The notes below the pieces were generated by a model. The model saw only the letters and a program-made list of their open reading frames with translations, was not told where the DNA came from and did not search any database. Positions 1 to 11,006 of a stretch of DNA of 64,000 nucleotides are shown one piece after another. This DNA is from Cladopsammia gracilis. Lineage: Eukaryota; Cnidaria; Anthozoa; Scleractinia; Dendrophylliidae. A program made the position numbers and the translations under genes. The stretch is from NCBI GenBank assembly GCA_022457155.1, contig JAJGOT010000003.1, positions 3,845,501 through 3,909,500 of the forward strand, read 5' to 3'. Each line of letters starts with the position of its first letter. Positions within the stretch are counted from its first letter, which is position 1.

Positions 1-59
1 CTAGAGCAGGTTACGGCCTTCACGTAGCTTGGTAGCCTTATAACCACCACCGGCGGCAC

Positions 60-552
60 CGAGGAAGATGTTGAAGCCAAAGGACAAAGCTGAGGATCTT
101 CAATTCCAACGTCAAGTCCGTCCTCTTTTATGGATCTGAGACTTGGAGACTAACTAAGAGGATCATCGCCAAACTTCAGGCCTTCATCAATCGCAAGCTC
201 CGGCCGGTACATCCTGGGAGTCTGGTGGCCAAGGAGGATTTCGAACGAGGACTTGTGGCAGCATACCATCCAAGAGAGAATTGAAGTCACTATACGGAGA
301 AGGAAATGGAGGTGGATTGGCCACACCTTGAGGAAACCTGTCACCAACATCACTCGCCAGTCCTTTGAGTGGAACTCTCAAGGGGCCAGGAGGAAGGGCA
401 GACCCAAGAAGTCGTGGAGAAAAACAATGCAGATGAAATATGAGGACATCGGTATGTCATGAAATGAAGTGAAACGGACAGCACAAACTCGAGTCGCTGC
501 ATGGAAAGCTGCAGTGGAGGCCCTATGCTCCGGTCGGAGTGAAAAGGAATAA
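60..552 (+). pseudogene. LINE reverse transcriptase C-terminal remnant
   Basis: Conceptual translation in shifting frames gives the typical tail of a metazoan non-LTR retrotransposon polyprotein. It reads SVLLYGSETW, then an RRKWRWIGHTLRK block, then ARRKGRPKKSW, and ends with WKAAVEALCSGRSE before a stop near 552. The longest single open stretch is 253-462. Frames change around 190-250 and there is a TGA in place of Trp near 460, so this is a dead 5'-truncated copy. The reverse transcriptase core and endonuclease are absent. The family assignment rests on the well-known YGSETW and RRxWxWxGH motifs; the clade is not resolved. Confidence 0.75.
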
Positions 553-555
553 GTC

Positions 556-1440
556 AGTCAATTCTGACAAATAATGGCGATATATGGTGGTTACGCACAC
601 CGTTGACGTCTATAAAATATGATAATCAATGTAATAAATATTCTACTTTCACGGTTCATGGATCTGTCTGGTTCGGCTTCGAAAATCGCGGAAAGGTGGA
701 GGCAATGGAAGATATCATATGAATATTATATCGACGGAAATGGAATTACCGGCCAAGCAGATAAACGGATAAAGCGTTCGGTTTTATTTGCCTTTGTGGC
801 TGTTAACAATATACACTCTCCAAATTCAAATAAGAAAAGAACCCAGCAAACATGATTTTCAGAAGAGGCCTGAGGCAATTCTAAGTCATTCTAGGCAGAA
901 CAGCCGACAAACATCGTCTCCAAGTTAATTGCTTAGTTCACCGTTTAGCAGTCAAAATTACCATTGAGAAAAATCGGGTATTGAAATATAAAACAAAAGA
1001 AACGAAGCGGCATTGTTATTAAAAATCCTAACCATTACAATAGGCAAAGTTTGATGACAAGATCAACACTTATGAGTCCTTGTGGTTAAAACCTTCATAT
1101 TGCTTTTTTAAACTTATTCTTTGCCAAGTATATATTATATAGTGCCCATGTTTTCATTTATGAGCTGAGGTCCCATCTTACTGGGAAAAGAATGTAAACC
1201 GGACATGTGTGCTGTCCACTCATTCATTCATTCATGCGCGACTTTTTCCCCTTGTGTTAAACAATTGCAATGAATTCTGTCTGTCTCCGGAGGAGTTTAC
1301 GTTGTTTCGGAGGACGTTTTTTAGCGTGAAAGTCAGTTTCCTGTCAAGAAACACTTCACGTATCATGACAAGCATGCATTTCTAGTTCACGGATTCGATG
1401 TTCGGTTTTTTGTGATCATAGATCACGAGGAACACCTTAA
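556..1440. other. Intergenic, nothing recognised
   Basis: AT-rich sequence with scattered stops in all frames. I see no domain, RNA gene or clear repeat. A short ATTC run near 1221-1234 is the only simple-sequence feature. Confidence 0.5.
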
Positions 1441-1444
1441 CGGG

Positions 1445-1672
1445 TATCCGGGGGGGGGGGGGGGGGGGGAATCGTCGTTATTTCTGAAAAGTTGTTCCTA
1501 TGTTCATGATTCTGGCTTAATACCCTAAAATATACACCCTTAGTGGTACCAAACCACGAATTTTGAACCCTAAAAGGCACGACTTCACGATCACCTCCCC
1601 ACTTTTATAGGGGAGTTCCTAACCCTAACCTTTACCCTCAACGAACTTACCGCCCCCCCCCCCCCCCCCCCC
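1445..1672 (-). repeat. Dispersed G-tract/CCC-tract repeat fragment
   Basis: The segment is bounded by a run of 20 G (1450-1469) and a run of 20 C (1653-1672). Between them lies text such as ACCCTAAAAGGCACGA and a TATAGGGGAGTTCC box in antisense style. The same style of sequence (GGGGTACTCCC plus CCC tracts) recurs near 10462-10870 and, inverted, near 21180-21520, so it is probably a dispersed non-coding repeat family. Confidence 0.45.
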
Positions 1673-3350
1673 GACAAATGAATTGCTCACCTTGATAATT
1701 TTGTCGTTTGAATTCAGGAGCAGTTGTCTTGGTAAATCCTACGATTCGAGTTCTATCGCGTTCAAAGCAAAATATCCCTCTTTCTTAACAAAGTGAGTTT
1801 CTTCTTCGACCACGCGTTCTCTCGAACAAAGGAATTTAAAGCGGAGAGATTATTTACCCTGTGTCAATGTCGATGATTCTTGATTCTGTGTTGTGATTGG
1901 TCAAATCTTAAATTTATTTCCAGCGTCTTGGCGGGGACAGGGAGAGGATGTGTATCCCCAATCCCCGTGATATTCATAACTGTGTACCGATATCACTAGT
2001 GACGTGTGTATCCAGGTGTACCCCCGTAGGAATACACCTAACAACTGTGTAACTATGCAGTATCATGAATGTGCGACACTTTCAGTTTATTTGAAAGGTA
2101 AATCTTTCGTAATGGTCGTCGAAATACGAAAATATAATACGACAGTACAACTTAAATTTTAACAGAGACATGATATGGGAACAGGTTCCAGTGGTTCCAG
2201 AATTTTGTCCCTGTGGCAGGCCTCAAATTCAAACTGGTTTAATTTCATGCGACAGATCGCGGGGACCAGATGGGACAAATTTTGATTGTCGCCTCGTATG
2301 CGTTGTTTACGCGACCTGTCCCCACAACAAAATAAAAATAAACTAATGGGAAAGCGTCATCTGATCTGCCATCTTGTATTTGAAAACTATTTCAATTCCC
2401 AGGTACCTTCCTCGTAATGAAGGATTTCCTTGTGTAAAAACCCTTTTTGTACACTAAGCAACCGTCTTAGCTCAGTATTAGTGTGAACTTTTTCGGGAGT
2501 AAACTTAACTAAGTACCGCAAAGTTCCGAAAGTGACGACCCTCGCATACTCGACTTGTATTTTCTTTTTTTTTCAAGCTGTCTTGATGTGCGTAAGCAAG
2601 GCCAATTAAATGTCCACATAAGTGTTTTTCATTACAATATGAATTAATTTTCTTGAATAAAGTATTCTTAACGGAATTCAGTTGGTTTCGAACAGGATCT
2701 AATGTAAAGTTATATTTTCTCGTTTCACTGTTAACAGTCACAAATTAATCAGGATCCCACATCTATAACTCCAACGCAAAAGATATCTGGGAGTGAATTT
2801 CAGCAGAAAAAAAAACACATAACAACGTTTGAAAATGTTAATTGCACCTGTTTAGAGTTAACAAAAATTTAATTTTTATCAACTTTATTGGATTAGCAAT
2901 TCAAATTTCATGACCAATAGATTATACCGCACCTAGAAAAGATATTTTGCTCATTTAGAAAATTATCAACAGATTATCGGTAACCAAAACGTTTTATCCT
3001 GTTTCATTGGTAATCATCTGGTTATTTTTGCTATTTTTCGATTTTAGATCGATGGAAGCGAGGGCAAAATACTTCGCGCATAAAGTGCGGTTTTTACGCT
3101 ATGCTGAAATTAAAAACAAAAGCAAACCGTCAAAACAACATAAATATAAACGCCCAAAGCCGTCAAAACAAAGTTAAAAGATCGTGAGAAGTAAATTAAA
3201 AATTCCACCCTAACTTTAACTTTCTGACCAATTTCTTCAAGAACATGTCCCGTTTCCATGGCAATAAGATACAAGATACTCAACCCGCTTGTTAGTAACT
3301 ATTCTGCGTTTCGTATTTTTTAAAATTCTGACTATTAGTAATGGATCCAC
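1673..3350. other. Intergenic, nothing recognised
   Basis: No coding motif or RNA gene seen. It contains short GC-richer patches near 1920-2060 and 2180-2330 and AT-rich sequence elsewhere. An open stretch of 78 codons on the minus strand (2505-2741) has no recognisable composition or motif. Confidence 0.5.
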
Positions 3351-3358
3351 TTTACTCT

Positions 3359-3391
3359 CATCATGCGTAAGAGCCGAGCTCTTACGCATGA
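3359..3391. repeat. Perfect short palindrome
   Basis: The arms CATGCGTAAGAG and CTCTTACGCATG lie around CCGAG with almost no loop. It could extrude as a small cruciform or hairpin. No terminator or transposon context is visible. Confidence 0.6.
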
Positions 3392-3394
3392 GTG

Positions 3395-4040
3395 CATGCA
3401 GGCATTACCGATGACCAAAATGAAACGCACCTTGTGTCACTCAGCAACGCATTGAAGCACCGATAATATACTTTGTTGCAAGAGCGGAAAGCGATAAAAA
3501 AAAACCGCGGTTTAACTAAACGGACATTTTCAGCGGATATACAGCGGTAATGTAATTTGCGACAATTTGCTTTTAAAATGAATGAGGACTTCGTAAACTC
3601 AATGGCACATCGTTAGAAGCAGTTTTCATTCTATGATCTACGGTAGTTTTTGTCTCCCGATTTCGCTCGCGTCTTTGCAGGAACAAGGACAAAAGTCGGC
3701 GATACATCCATCGAGTATTCAGCATTCGTTCTCCACAGATTCACAAACAGTATACAAGAACAAATCTCGCCATGACTATTGCAATAAGTGCTTTGATCTA
3801 CAAGTTGGAGAGCATTGTGACTTTTCTCGTCTTTTGTCTTTTAATCCCTGCTGATCGTGTTAGCCATTTTGAAGCTAGTTAAATAGATCGTCGAGGGTTA
3901 TATATCGTACACTCGTAACTGTATTCCTTTTTGCGAAGATGACGCAGTTTGGCAGCAAGATCGTCCAGCGAACCGCCACATAATCCACGCTTTAATGGTC
4001 ATAGAAGGAGTACCGGACATCGAGAAACTCCAACATATTA
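3395..4040. other. Intergenic, nothing firm
   Basis: A 73-codon open stretch (3633-3854) has a mixed, Ser/His-rich composition with no motif I recognise and no convincing start or splice context. I treat it as chance. Confidence 0.4.
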
Positions 4041-4149
4041 TTTATAAGCGGCTGGGGGGGGGGGGGCTGTAGTCCCCCCAAACAAAAATTTGGGAGGCAC
4101 CCCCCCCCCCCCCTCCACGTTTTGGTGCCTAAAATATCGCTACCCCAGT

Positions 4150-4482
4150 ACCCCAGTACGTCAGGTTACAAATATAAGAACCGTGTGCGAAGCTTTCAAC
4201 AAAAATACTGTCACCAAAACGCTACTAGGAGAGGTCCACAAACTGTTAAGGCTGTATTTTACATTACCTGTGGCATCGGCGACTTCAGAACGTACATTTT
4301 CTGCCCTCCGACGACTTAAGAAGGAACTATCTAAGATACTCCATGAAGCAGGATCGTCTGAACAACTGCCTGCTAATGCATTGTCACAAATCGACTACAG
4401 ACACACTGGACACTGTCAAGATTGCAAAAAGGTTTGCTTCTGCCAGCGAACTACGAAAAGGACATTTTGGAAAATTTGAGCA
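4150..4482 (+). pseudogene. hAT-family transposase C-terminal dimerisation region, frameshifted
   Basis: The first part reads EVHKLLRLYFTLPVASATSE followed by RTFSALRRLKKEL, the classic hAT C-terminal dimerisation motif of TTF-type/ZMYM1-like transposase-derived proteins. After about 4330 the homology moves to another frame, which reads QDRLNNCLLMHCHKS, then an IAKRFAS block and KGHFGKF, the normal end of this family. One frameshift therefore breaks the copy. Only roughly the last 110 residues remain; the zinc fingers and catalytic core are missing. Poly-G and poly-C tracts flank it on both sides (4056-4067, 4099-4112, 4506-4547). Confidence 0.8.
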
Positions 4483-4724
4483 GGGGTATGTTCTTGGCTT
4501 GGTAAACGATAAGCCCCCCCTCCCCCCCCCCCCCCCCCCCCCCCCCCGCCCAACGTTTAAAAACGCCGCCTCTGGGGTGAACGACGAATTTGCCCACGTT
4601 TCACACCGTCATTCAAAAACATTTAGAATATTTCTTTTGGAATGAGTATGAGAACTTCAGTGTGAATAAAACACCTCTTAAAATGGGAATGTAACTTTTC
4701 AAACTCTTTGAAAAATCTAGATGT

Positions 4725-5010
4725 TACAGTTGCCGAAATTTGCTCCACTCCTTTGCCTGAGTCCCTTTCGACCTGGCAATTAATTGCAGTTCCAATAGTC
4801 GAAGAAGCTTATTTCGGACTTGTACTGCATGTTCACCACAGCGTTGCAAATGGAGTCGTCTTAACAAGGGTGTTTGTAAGGAACCTTTACGATGTGCCGT
4901 CATTAACACCCGATCCCAAGAAATTCTCTACAAAGCAGAGATTTTATCTCAAACTGGGCGTGTTCAACTGTTCATATTCATCACACACTTTAGTGTGTTT
5001 TAATGTTTGA
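4725..5010 (+). pseudogene. Possible WS/DGAT-like acyltransferase exon fragment
   Basis: An open stretch reads STWQLIAVPIVEEAYFG, then LVLHVHHSVANGVVLTRVF, then FVRNLYDVPSL. The HHSVANG segment resembles the HHxxxDG active-site motif of wax-ester synthase/diacylglycerol acyltransferases, with Asn in place of the usual Asp, and the surrounding hydrophobic pattern fits. A possible acceptor, TTACAG, precedes the block at about 4730. No other exons of such a gene are visible nearby, so this is either a lone dead exon or a chance match. Confidence 0.3.
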
Positions 5011-5339
5011 ATAAAAGTGGCAAAAATAAAGTCAATAGGTTTTTTTGCTTTCAGTTTCAGAAATTTGTTCATATTTTGGTTCATTTTTGTCCCCTACTTA
5101 TTTCAACAAGTACATGGCTATAAAAGTTTAAGTCAATAAGCTCTTTTAAGGCAGCCTTAAATATCCAGAGGCTAGGTGTACATGTTCAGTACATAAGACT
5201 TTCTGTAGAAGTTAGTTATCCTTCTAAAAGTATTGTTTGTTCGGCATCTACAGTCAAGGGACAAAGTAAATGTCAGTTCCTAAATCTTCCCCTATAATTA
5301 TGCTATACCTTACATTTAAAAGTATACAAGACTTTTTTT

Positions 5340-5450
5340 AATCCTGAAAAGCGCATTACCAAACATCAAAAAAGTCCTATTGGGCTAAAACCAGACCCAA
5401 AAAAAGTCTGATGGCCTAGAACGTAACCCAAAAAAGTTATTTTTTTTTTT
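5340..5450 (-). repeat. Dispersed repeat fragment, inverted relative to 7560-7712
   Basis: On the minus strand this reads like the 7560-7712 segment: GGTCTGGTTTTA, then a GGACTTTTTT block with short spacers. The two are diverged inverted copies of one non-coding family. The rest of 5010-5810 holds nothing I recognise. Confidence 0.45.
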
Positions 5451-5810
5451 CACTTTATAAAAGAGTTAACGCAAAAAACACATCACAATAGTACCAGACA
5501 GTTTTTGCATTCACCTTTCTTAATTCATCATGTATTCATTTTCTCCCGGCTTCCACTTCATGTTCCCCCCACTAACTCAGCCTCAAACAAACTTGTCGGT
5601 ATTTCCTTGTTAAATTTTTCCACTCTTCCGTGATCGTACAAAAAGTGTCCATTGTCTTTTTGGTGCCCGGTTTTATAATTCCCCGAGGCATAAATTATAT
5701 CATCAAAACTTTGGAATAGAAACTATTGCACGTGCAAAGAAAATTGATTTGAATTTTAAAATGAATATTCAATTGCTTCTTTCTTCCCGTCACCTTTTAC
5801 CTCGACGAGC

Positions 5811-5975
5811 ATGGCGAACGAAGGTGAACATCATTGCCGTTTTGCAGTTACTTTGAAGGAAAATATCCAAGTGAGCGCCGCTTTTTCCAACTGGAAACCA
5901 TCCATGACGTTAAGAATAGAGCATGGCCTCAGAATACGCGAAACGGGTACTCAGAGCTTTGCCACATCCGAGTAA
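5811..5975 (+). CDS. Small hypothetical ORF (54 aa)
   Basis: An ATG in good context (GAGCATGG) opens a 54-residue frame beginning MANEGEHHCRFAV and ending with TAA at 5973. A GTGAGC after codon 20 could alternatively be a splice donor, making this a first exon. I recognise no family. There is no supporting neighbour, so this may be chance. Confidence 0.12.
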   Translation: MANEGEHHCRFAVTLKENIQVSAAFSNWKPSMTLRIEHGLRIRETGTQSFATSE

Positions 5976-6138
5976 TGGTTCTGGTTCCAAGCACGTGGAT
6001 CAACGCTTTAGATGCCATTTCACTGGAAGCAACTTTTTTTATAACAGGTACTTCTAGTTATCCTGATGTCTTTTATTTTATAGAATTCGCGAAATTCGTG
6101 CAAAATTGCCGGTTGGTACATTTTACGCTGTTTAATTG

Positions 6139-6248
6139 ATGGTTTGCAATCACGTGACCTTCAGTCCTTTCGGACTGAAATGACAAAGGCCATGGCGGCC
6201 ATGTTGGTGCCAGAACAAAAGAAGTTCATCAAAATTCTTTTGTAGGTG

Positions 6249-6279
<31 letters not shown>

Positions 6280-6287
6280 CAAACCAA
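6139..6287. mobile_element. MITE with GGTTTGCA/TGCAAACC ends
   Basis: The ends are inverted: GGTTTGCAATCACGTGAC on the left and CATGTGCAAACC on the right. Inner CATGGCGGCCATGTTGG and CCAACATGGCCGCCGTGAC blocks also pair. It is non-coding and about 150 bp. No clear target duplication is visible. Confidence 0.6.
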
Positions 6288-6334
6288 GAATTGTTTTCGA
6301 TATTTTGGAAAAGCAGGGTCAAGTGCAAAGCTTC

Positions 6335-6984
6335 GACTTGATACAATTAAGAGAGCATTCATTATCGCAGACTTGATACAATAGAGAGCATTCATTATCA
6401 CAGACTTGATACAATAGAGAGCATTCATTATCACAGACTTGATACAATTAAGAGAGCATTCATTATCACAGACTTAATACAATAGAGAGCATTCATTATC
6501 ACAGACTTGATACAATAGAGAGCATTCATTATCACAGACTTGATACAATAGAGAGCATTCATTATCACAGACTTGATACAATAGAGAGCATTCATTATCA
6601 CAGACTTGATACAATAGAGAGCATTCATTATCGCAGACTTCATACAATAGAGAGCATTCATTATCGCAGACTTGATGCAATAGAGAGCATTCATTGGCTG
6701 TGTTTTCACGAGGCGGTTTTTCTCGCTTAACATTCCTGTAGATATATTTTCTTTTGTTAAGACAATAGAAAATTAGAACACAAAAGAACGACAATACAAT
6801 GCCCTTCTTTGTTGTTTAATTGCCGACAAGCTTAAGCGACCTGGTTTGCTCGCTCGTGAAAACACGGCCATTATCGCAGACTTGATACAATAGAGAGCAT
6901 TTATTATCACAGACTTGATACAATAGAGAGCATTCATTATCACAGACTTGATACAATAGAGAGCATTCATTATCGCAGACTTTT
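6335..6984. repeat. 33-bp minisatellite, split by a MITE
   Basis: About ten tandem copies lie at 6335-6695 and nearly four more at 6870-6984. Each unit holds AGAGAGCATTCATTATC followed by CAGACTTGATACAAT. Units differ by few substitutions (CACAG versus CGCAG) and two have an extra TA, so the array is young. Because 33 is a multiple of 3 the array stays open in several minus-strand frames; those frames are artefacts. Confidence 0.9.
6696..6869. mobile_element. 174-bp MITE inside the minisatellite, 3-bp TSD
   Basis: The inverted ends are GGCTGTGTTTTCACGAG and CTCGTGAAAACACGGCC, differing at one position. The trinucleotide ATT is present directly on both sides (6693-6695 and 6870-6872), and the minisatellite resumes on the far side in register. 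A 3-bp duplication fits a PIF/Harbinger-type MITE. No coding capacity. Confidence 0.75.
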
Positions 6985-7021
6985 TCAAGAAGTTTTCAAG
7001 ATGTGCAAAAAGGAGCGATTT

Positions 7022-7318
7022 TAGAATACCCGGCCACTAATTCCCTGTTTTCGAATTGCCCATAATACACTTTATTTGCCACCCAAATTTTGCATAAACA
7101 ATTGTTTTGAAATGCTCTTGGGAATATGCAGGCCTTCCAAGAGCATTTACAAACAATACTTTATGCAAAATTTGGGGAGGCAAACAAAGTGTATTATGGG
7201 CAATTCGAAAATAAAGAATTTATCATGATATCCCTAAACGTTTGGAAGAACGAGGCATATGAAAACAAAAGAAAACATTCATATTCAATGACATGCAAAT
7301 AAGTGGCCGGATATTCTA
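7022..7318. mobile_element. MITE with nested inverted repeats, TA-flanked
   Basis: The outer inverted ends are GAATACCCGGCCACT (7024-7038) and AGTGGCCGGATATTC (7302-7316), each flanked by TA as for Tc1/mariner insertions. A second inverted pair lies inside: TTCGAATTGCCCATAATAC at about 7052 and its complement ending near 7209. It may be one element nested in another, or a single long foldback. Confidence 0.65.
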
Positions 7319-7357
7319 CAGTTTTGCCCAAAAATATCGAAAGTAAAACCTACATGT

Positions 7358-7545
7358 AATAGTGACAGGGAGGAAAGCTCCCAGGGGTTGGGAGCGGGTA
7401 TTCAGGTGTAATAGTGGCGGGAGGAAAGCCTCAGGGGTTGCTTGGGGGGGGGGGGGGGGGGTACTCAGGTGCAATAGTGACGGGAGGAAATCCGCCAGGA
7501 GTTGGGAGGGGGGAGGGCGGTACTCAGGTGTAAAAGTGACGTGGA
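7358..7545. repeat. G-rich tandem repeat, three copies of about 60 bp
   Basis: Three imperfect copies contain TAGTGACGGGAGGAAA or a variant, a GGGTTGG core and TACTCAGGTG. The middle copy has expanded into a G run of about 17 (7444-7460). Non-coding. Confidence 0.6.
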
Positions 7546-7559
7546 GATGCGAAGACCTT

Positions 7560-7712
7560 TTTCGGGTTTGAAATTTGTTATATGAAGACTTTTTGTGGTG
7601 ACCTTGTTGGAGTGAACAATTTTGGCGAGCACGTTTATGGGGGGCTTTTTGGGGGTTCTAAGCCGTTGGACATTTTTGGGGTCTGGTTTTAACCTAAAAG
7701 GACTTTTTTGGG
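7560..7712 (+). repeat. Dispersed repeat fragment (pair of 5340-5450)
   Basis: Contains GGTCTGGTTTTAACC and AAAAGGACTTTTTTGG, the complement of text at 5340-5450. Non-coding copy of a dispersed family. Confidence 0.4.
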
Positions 7713-7779
7713 TGTCTAACAATTTGGCCTCAATTCTTTTTTTGCGGACCCAGAGAAAAATCGCAAAAATACAAAATTT

Positions 7780-7890
7780 CAATTTCTTTCTTCCTTTCTT
7801 TCTTTCCTTCTTTCTTTCTTAATTTCTTTCTTTCTTACTTAATTTCTTTCTTTCTTTCTTTCCTTCTTACTTTCTTTCTTTCTTTCTTTT
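7780..7890. repeat. CTTT microsatellite
   Basis: Imperfect (CTTT)n with a few CCTT and AATT interruptions. It is a simple-sequence repeat. Confidence 0.9.
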
Positions 7891-7931
7891 TTCAAGATCG
7901 AAACAAATTTCTGTGAAAAAGGCGAAATCTT

Positions 7932-8428
7932 AAGGCGGGGGGAGACCTGAATGCCATTTTTACGCCGCTTAACATGGGTTTAATGAAAATATCTTGTTCA
8001 CGTTTCAAGCAATCCAAAAACGCTTTGTTCATCTCATGAATCTATGTTATAGATTGTTTTGTAAATTTTTGGGTGATTTTTAGGTATGTTTGGGAGGAAA
8101 TAGTTTTTCTCAAAGGATTTGTAAAATTTTAAGAAATAAGATTTATTGATGACAAATGAACCAAAATAGTCCACTAGCAAGCAACCTGGGCTGCTCTTGC
8201 GTCAGTTTGCTTGCATATCAACTGTCCGTTGCTGTTCCAATAATCATTTTCCTTTTTCTGCCCCTTTTTAAACCTCTAAAAATTTCATTCAAATTCAGGT
8301 AAACAGCCCATAACATAGATTCGTGAGATGTTCTAAGCGTTTTTGCATTGCTTGAAACGTGAACGAGATATTTCCATTAAATCCATGTCAAGTGGCGGTA
8401 AAAAAACATTCAGGTGTACCCCCACCTT
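7932..8428. mobile_element. Foldback element with terminal inverted repeats of about 110 bp
   Basis: The left arm (7932-8050) contains GACCTGAATG and TCACGTTTCAAGCAAT. The right arm (8303-8428) is its diverged reverse complement, holding ATTGCTTGAAACGTGA and CATTCAGGTG. The ends are AAGGCGGGGG and its complement CCCCCACCTT with one mismatch. The spacer codes for nothing. Arm divergence is roughly one base in six by eye, so it is old. Confidence 0.65.
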
Positions 8429-8639
8429 ATAAGCTCTCTGTCGCTTCGATGTCAAGGTCCGTTGCTTCAATAAGCTTATACAGATTCTCTTTTGTGACAA
8501 AACCTCGTAAAACACACAACTCGGCCCATGATAGCACACTGATTACGAATAATTATTGAAATTTCAGACAAATATTTCTTCAGTCCTTCAATGTGTGGTC
8601 ACCTAGTTTCCAGTCCAGCCTCCATTGCGAAAGGGCAGA

Positions 8640-8725
8640 CGGGACTCAGCCTTGCGTGACAAGGAAGAAAAGTTGTCAGATTGAGCAATGAACACGTAAT
8701 TTTTCAGCCTTTTGTTTGCTTGAGG
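8640..8725. repeat. Direct repeat, copy 1 (with 9292-9360)
   Basis: Shares CAGCCTTGCGTGA, then GGAAGAAA.GTTGTCA and GTAATTTTTCA with 9292-9360 in the same order and orientation. It is a diverged dispersed or duplicated segment. The rest of 8430-9680 is AT-rich with nothing else recognised. Confidence 0.5.
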
Positions 8726-9291
8726 ACTAACATTTGGTGGGAATTTGAACACCATTTTTTTTTTCAATAAGGCAAAGTTTAACAAGCAAAAGCCAAATTA
8801 TGGCCTGAACGCATGTTTCGTCAAAGAGTATTTCTTCTAAACTCCTTCCATCTTCAGTGATTGCTTTGTGAGGTAAGCATGGTTTTGTTTATTTTGATTC
8901 AATACAATACACATATTTTTAAACATAGAAGCGATAATTTTGTTTTCTAATAAGGTTTTACAAACTGGTCTTCCTTGGATTTATATCCCCACTCTTGGAT
9001 TTAAACAGGATGGCATATAAAAAACTGACGGTATAGTTGGTATAAATCACAACGCAAAACTAAGAAGGCGAAAAATCGAAAAGAACAAGTGACATAAATT
9101 AGGCAGAATCGAACCAAATTTGCAAAAATCGTAACCTATTTTACATGTCTGATGAATCTCAGTCTTTTATATGAAGTTACCCTAATTATAAGTAAAATTT
9201 CATATTCCGTAATAACACTTTTTCTCGAGCGTTTCAAGTTACCCCAAAACACAATTACTGAGATTATAGCTTTTCTATAGATTTTCTCATG

Positions 9292-9360
9292 AGGCAGCCT
9301 TGCGTGAACAGGAAGAAATGTTGTCAAAATAGAAAACAAACATGTAATTTTTCAACCCTT
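9292..9360. repeat. Direct repeat, copy 2 (with 8640-8725)
   Basis: Second copy of the segment described at 8640, about 650 bp away in the same orientation. Confidence 0.5.
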
Positions 9361-9689
9361 TTGAAGAGATGGCGGCACGTTCTTGCGCTTCTTGCAAAAC
9401 TGAAAAATGAGGCAAGTCATAAACAGTAATAACAGTCGATTTCCCATCCCGCATTCCGGCCTAATATGAGATCCGCTTTTGAATTTCTCTAAAATGGCTG
9501 ATGTACTTATTCAAATAAGACCCCATTCACATTGAACATGTTAATAATAAATAATAACTGTTTTTTCACAAATTTCATTAAGAAACGTGAAAAGGAGATA
9601 GAAGAGGTTATCCCTTTGTAGTTTATCTCCCTCCCTAGACTAGTAACTAGAGCATAAGTAAACAAAAAATATATACATCACATTTCAAA

Positions 9690-9988
9690 CTATAAAATAA
9701 ATTTAAAATAGCGTCTGAGCTTGTTCTTAAAGATGTTCAAAATTTTCTGCTTCGGCGATTTCTTTTGGCAATTTATTCCATGCGTCGATTATGCGAATAA
9801 AAAAGAATATTTGTAACTATTTAGTGTTGCGGATTTAGACTTGAGTTTGAAACGGTGGCTGGCTGTTAAGGGTTTTGTTAAACCAAGTTGTTTTCAATCT
9901 CTATCTTGAATAATTTTTAAAAGCGTAAGATAAAATGCATAAGATTCAGAAAACCAGGAAAGATTAAATAGCCTGTCGTAGTCAATAA
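9690..9988 (-). pseudogene. LINE reverse transcriptase C-terminal tail (minus strand)
   Basis: On the minus strand the translation reads LIDYDRLFNLSW, then KPLTASHRFKLKSKSA, then FFIRIIDAWNKLPKEI and finally NKLRRYFKFIL before a stop at 9690-9692. The YDRL, FNxxRxxxLKxK-like and WNxLPxEI blocks are hallmarks of the C-terminal region of LINE-encoded reverse transcriptases. A TGA in the middle and one frameshift near the end show it is dead. It is unrelated to the LINE tail at 60-552. Confidence 0.65.
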
Positions 9989-10460
9989 GTTTTTGCTCTT
10001 TGATATTTTTACTTCAAATGTCACGAGAACTTTCTAGATATTTTCCCGTTAATCAGTATTTAAAGACCGAGTGAAAGTCGATTAAAAATTTTCGTATTTT
10101 ACTTCCCCGCCGAGGCAGCGCCAGGACTAAGTGACGGGCGTATTCACTGGCGGCTATTTTCGGCGCTTTACACACAATAATGAAATAAATTCCCTCAATA
10201 ACTTTGATTCTAGATTTCTTGCGCACTTTTCAAGTATCAGGCTGTTGATTCAGGTCTGATGAACAAATGAGTTTGAAGTATAGGTAATAAATTTAAAAAT
10301 GTAACCTAATAATTCGGCTGAGACAATTTATTTAGGTCCTTTTCAGTCAACATTAAGGTCTTGCAGAGTAAAAATATATATTTTTCTTAAACGCTGAGTA
10401 ACTCAGTGAACCAAATTCATTACATATAATGGAATACGGCTTCGACTTCGACTCTGAGTT
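9989..10460. other. Intergenic, nothing recognised
   Basis: AT-rich with one GC-richer patch near 10108-10160. No motif recognised. Confidence 0.4.
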
Positions 10461-10461
10461 A

Positions 10462-10875
10462 ATAAGTCTTCAACTCGGGGGAGGGGGAGAGGGGTACTCC
10501 CGATCATGGACTATACGGGTATGCTCCGCCCGAAAGGGGTGCCATTTTTAGGCTGGAGGGTACTTAAAAGGGAAGGGATTTCGCGAGTTGAATATAGAAA
10601 AGGGTAGGAAAAACTGGTATTGAGGTATAAAAATAGTCTTTCAAAATATCTCAAACAGACGTGTGGGTGTTGATGATTTTTCGTGGATATCGTTCCATAA
10701 GAAAGTTTATTTCAAGTGTGTAGTAAAGGGATGCAGTGTTTCTTCTATAGGTATGTGAAAGGGGAACTCTTTTTCTATAGAAGATATATGAAAGGGTTGC
10801 GTTTTCTGTCAAAAACGGTTAAGGGAGGAGCATCCCCGCACAAAACTTTGTTGAGTAACCCCCCCCCCCCCAACC
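10462..10875. repeat. Dispersed G-tract/ACTCCC repeat copy
   Basis: Begins with a G-rich run and GGGGTACTCCC, then TATACGGGTATGCTCCGC and GAAAGGGG, and ends in a CCCCCCCCCC tract at about 10860. It is similar in layout to 1445-1672 and to 21180-21520 in reverse. Non-coding. Confidence 0.5.
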
Positions 10876-11006
10876 CCCCTCCAATGCCAAGATCACCTTT
10901 TGTCTACCAAGTCAGGGATGTAAACACCCTCACAAAAGGTTTTCAATCTTGTATATTTTCAAGTTCTACAATAAAGTAAACCAAAGACCGGAACTCTAAG
11001 TTAACC

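Noticed and set aside
1618..1634. Telomere-like CCTAACCCTAACC
   Set aside because: Only two units, within a dispersed repeat between G and C tracts.
4343..4645. 100-codon frame with a proline run
   Set aside because: The first part is the shifted end of the hAT transposase relic; the prolines come from a poly-C tract.
6335..6984. CRISPR-like regular repeats of about 32-33 bp (also 31135-48123)
   Set aside because: Units are directly contiguous with no unique spacers, in a eukaryotic context with no cas genes.
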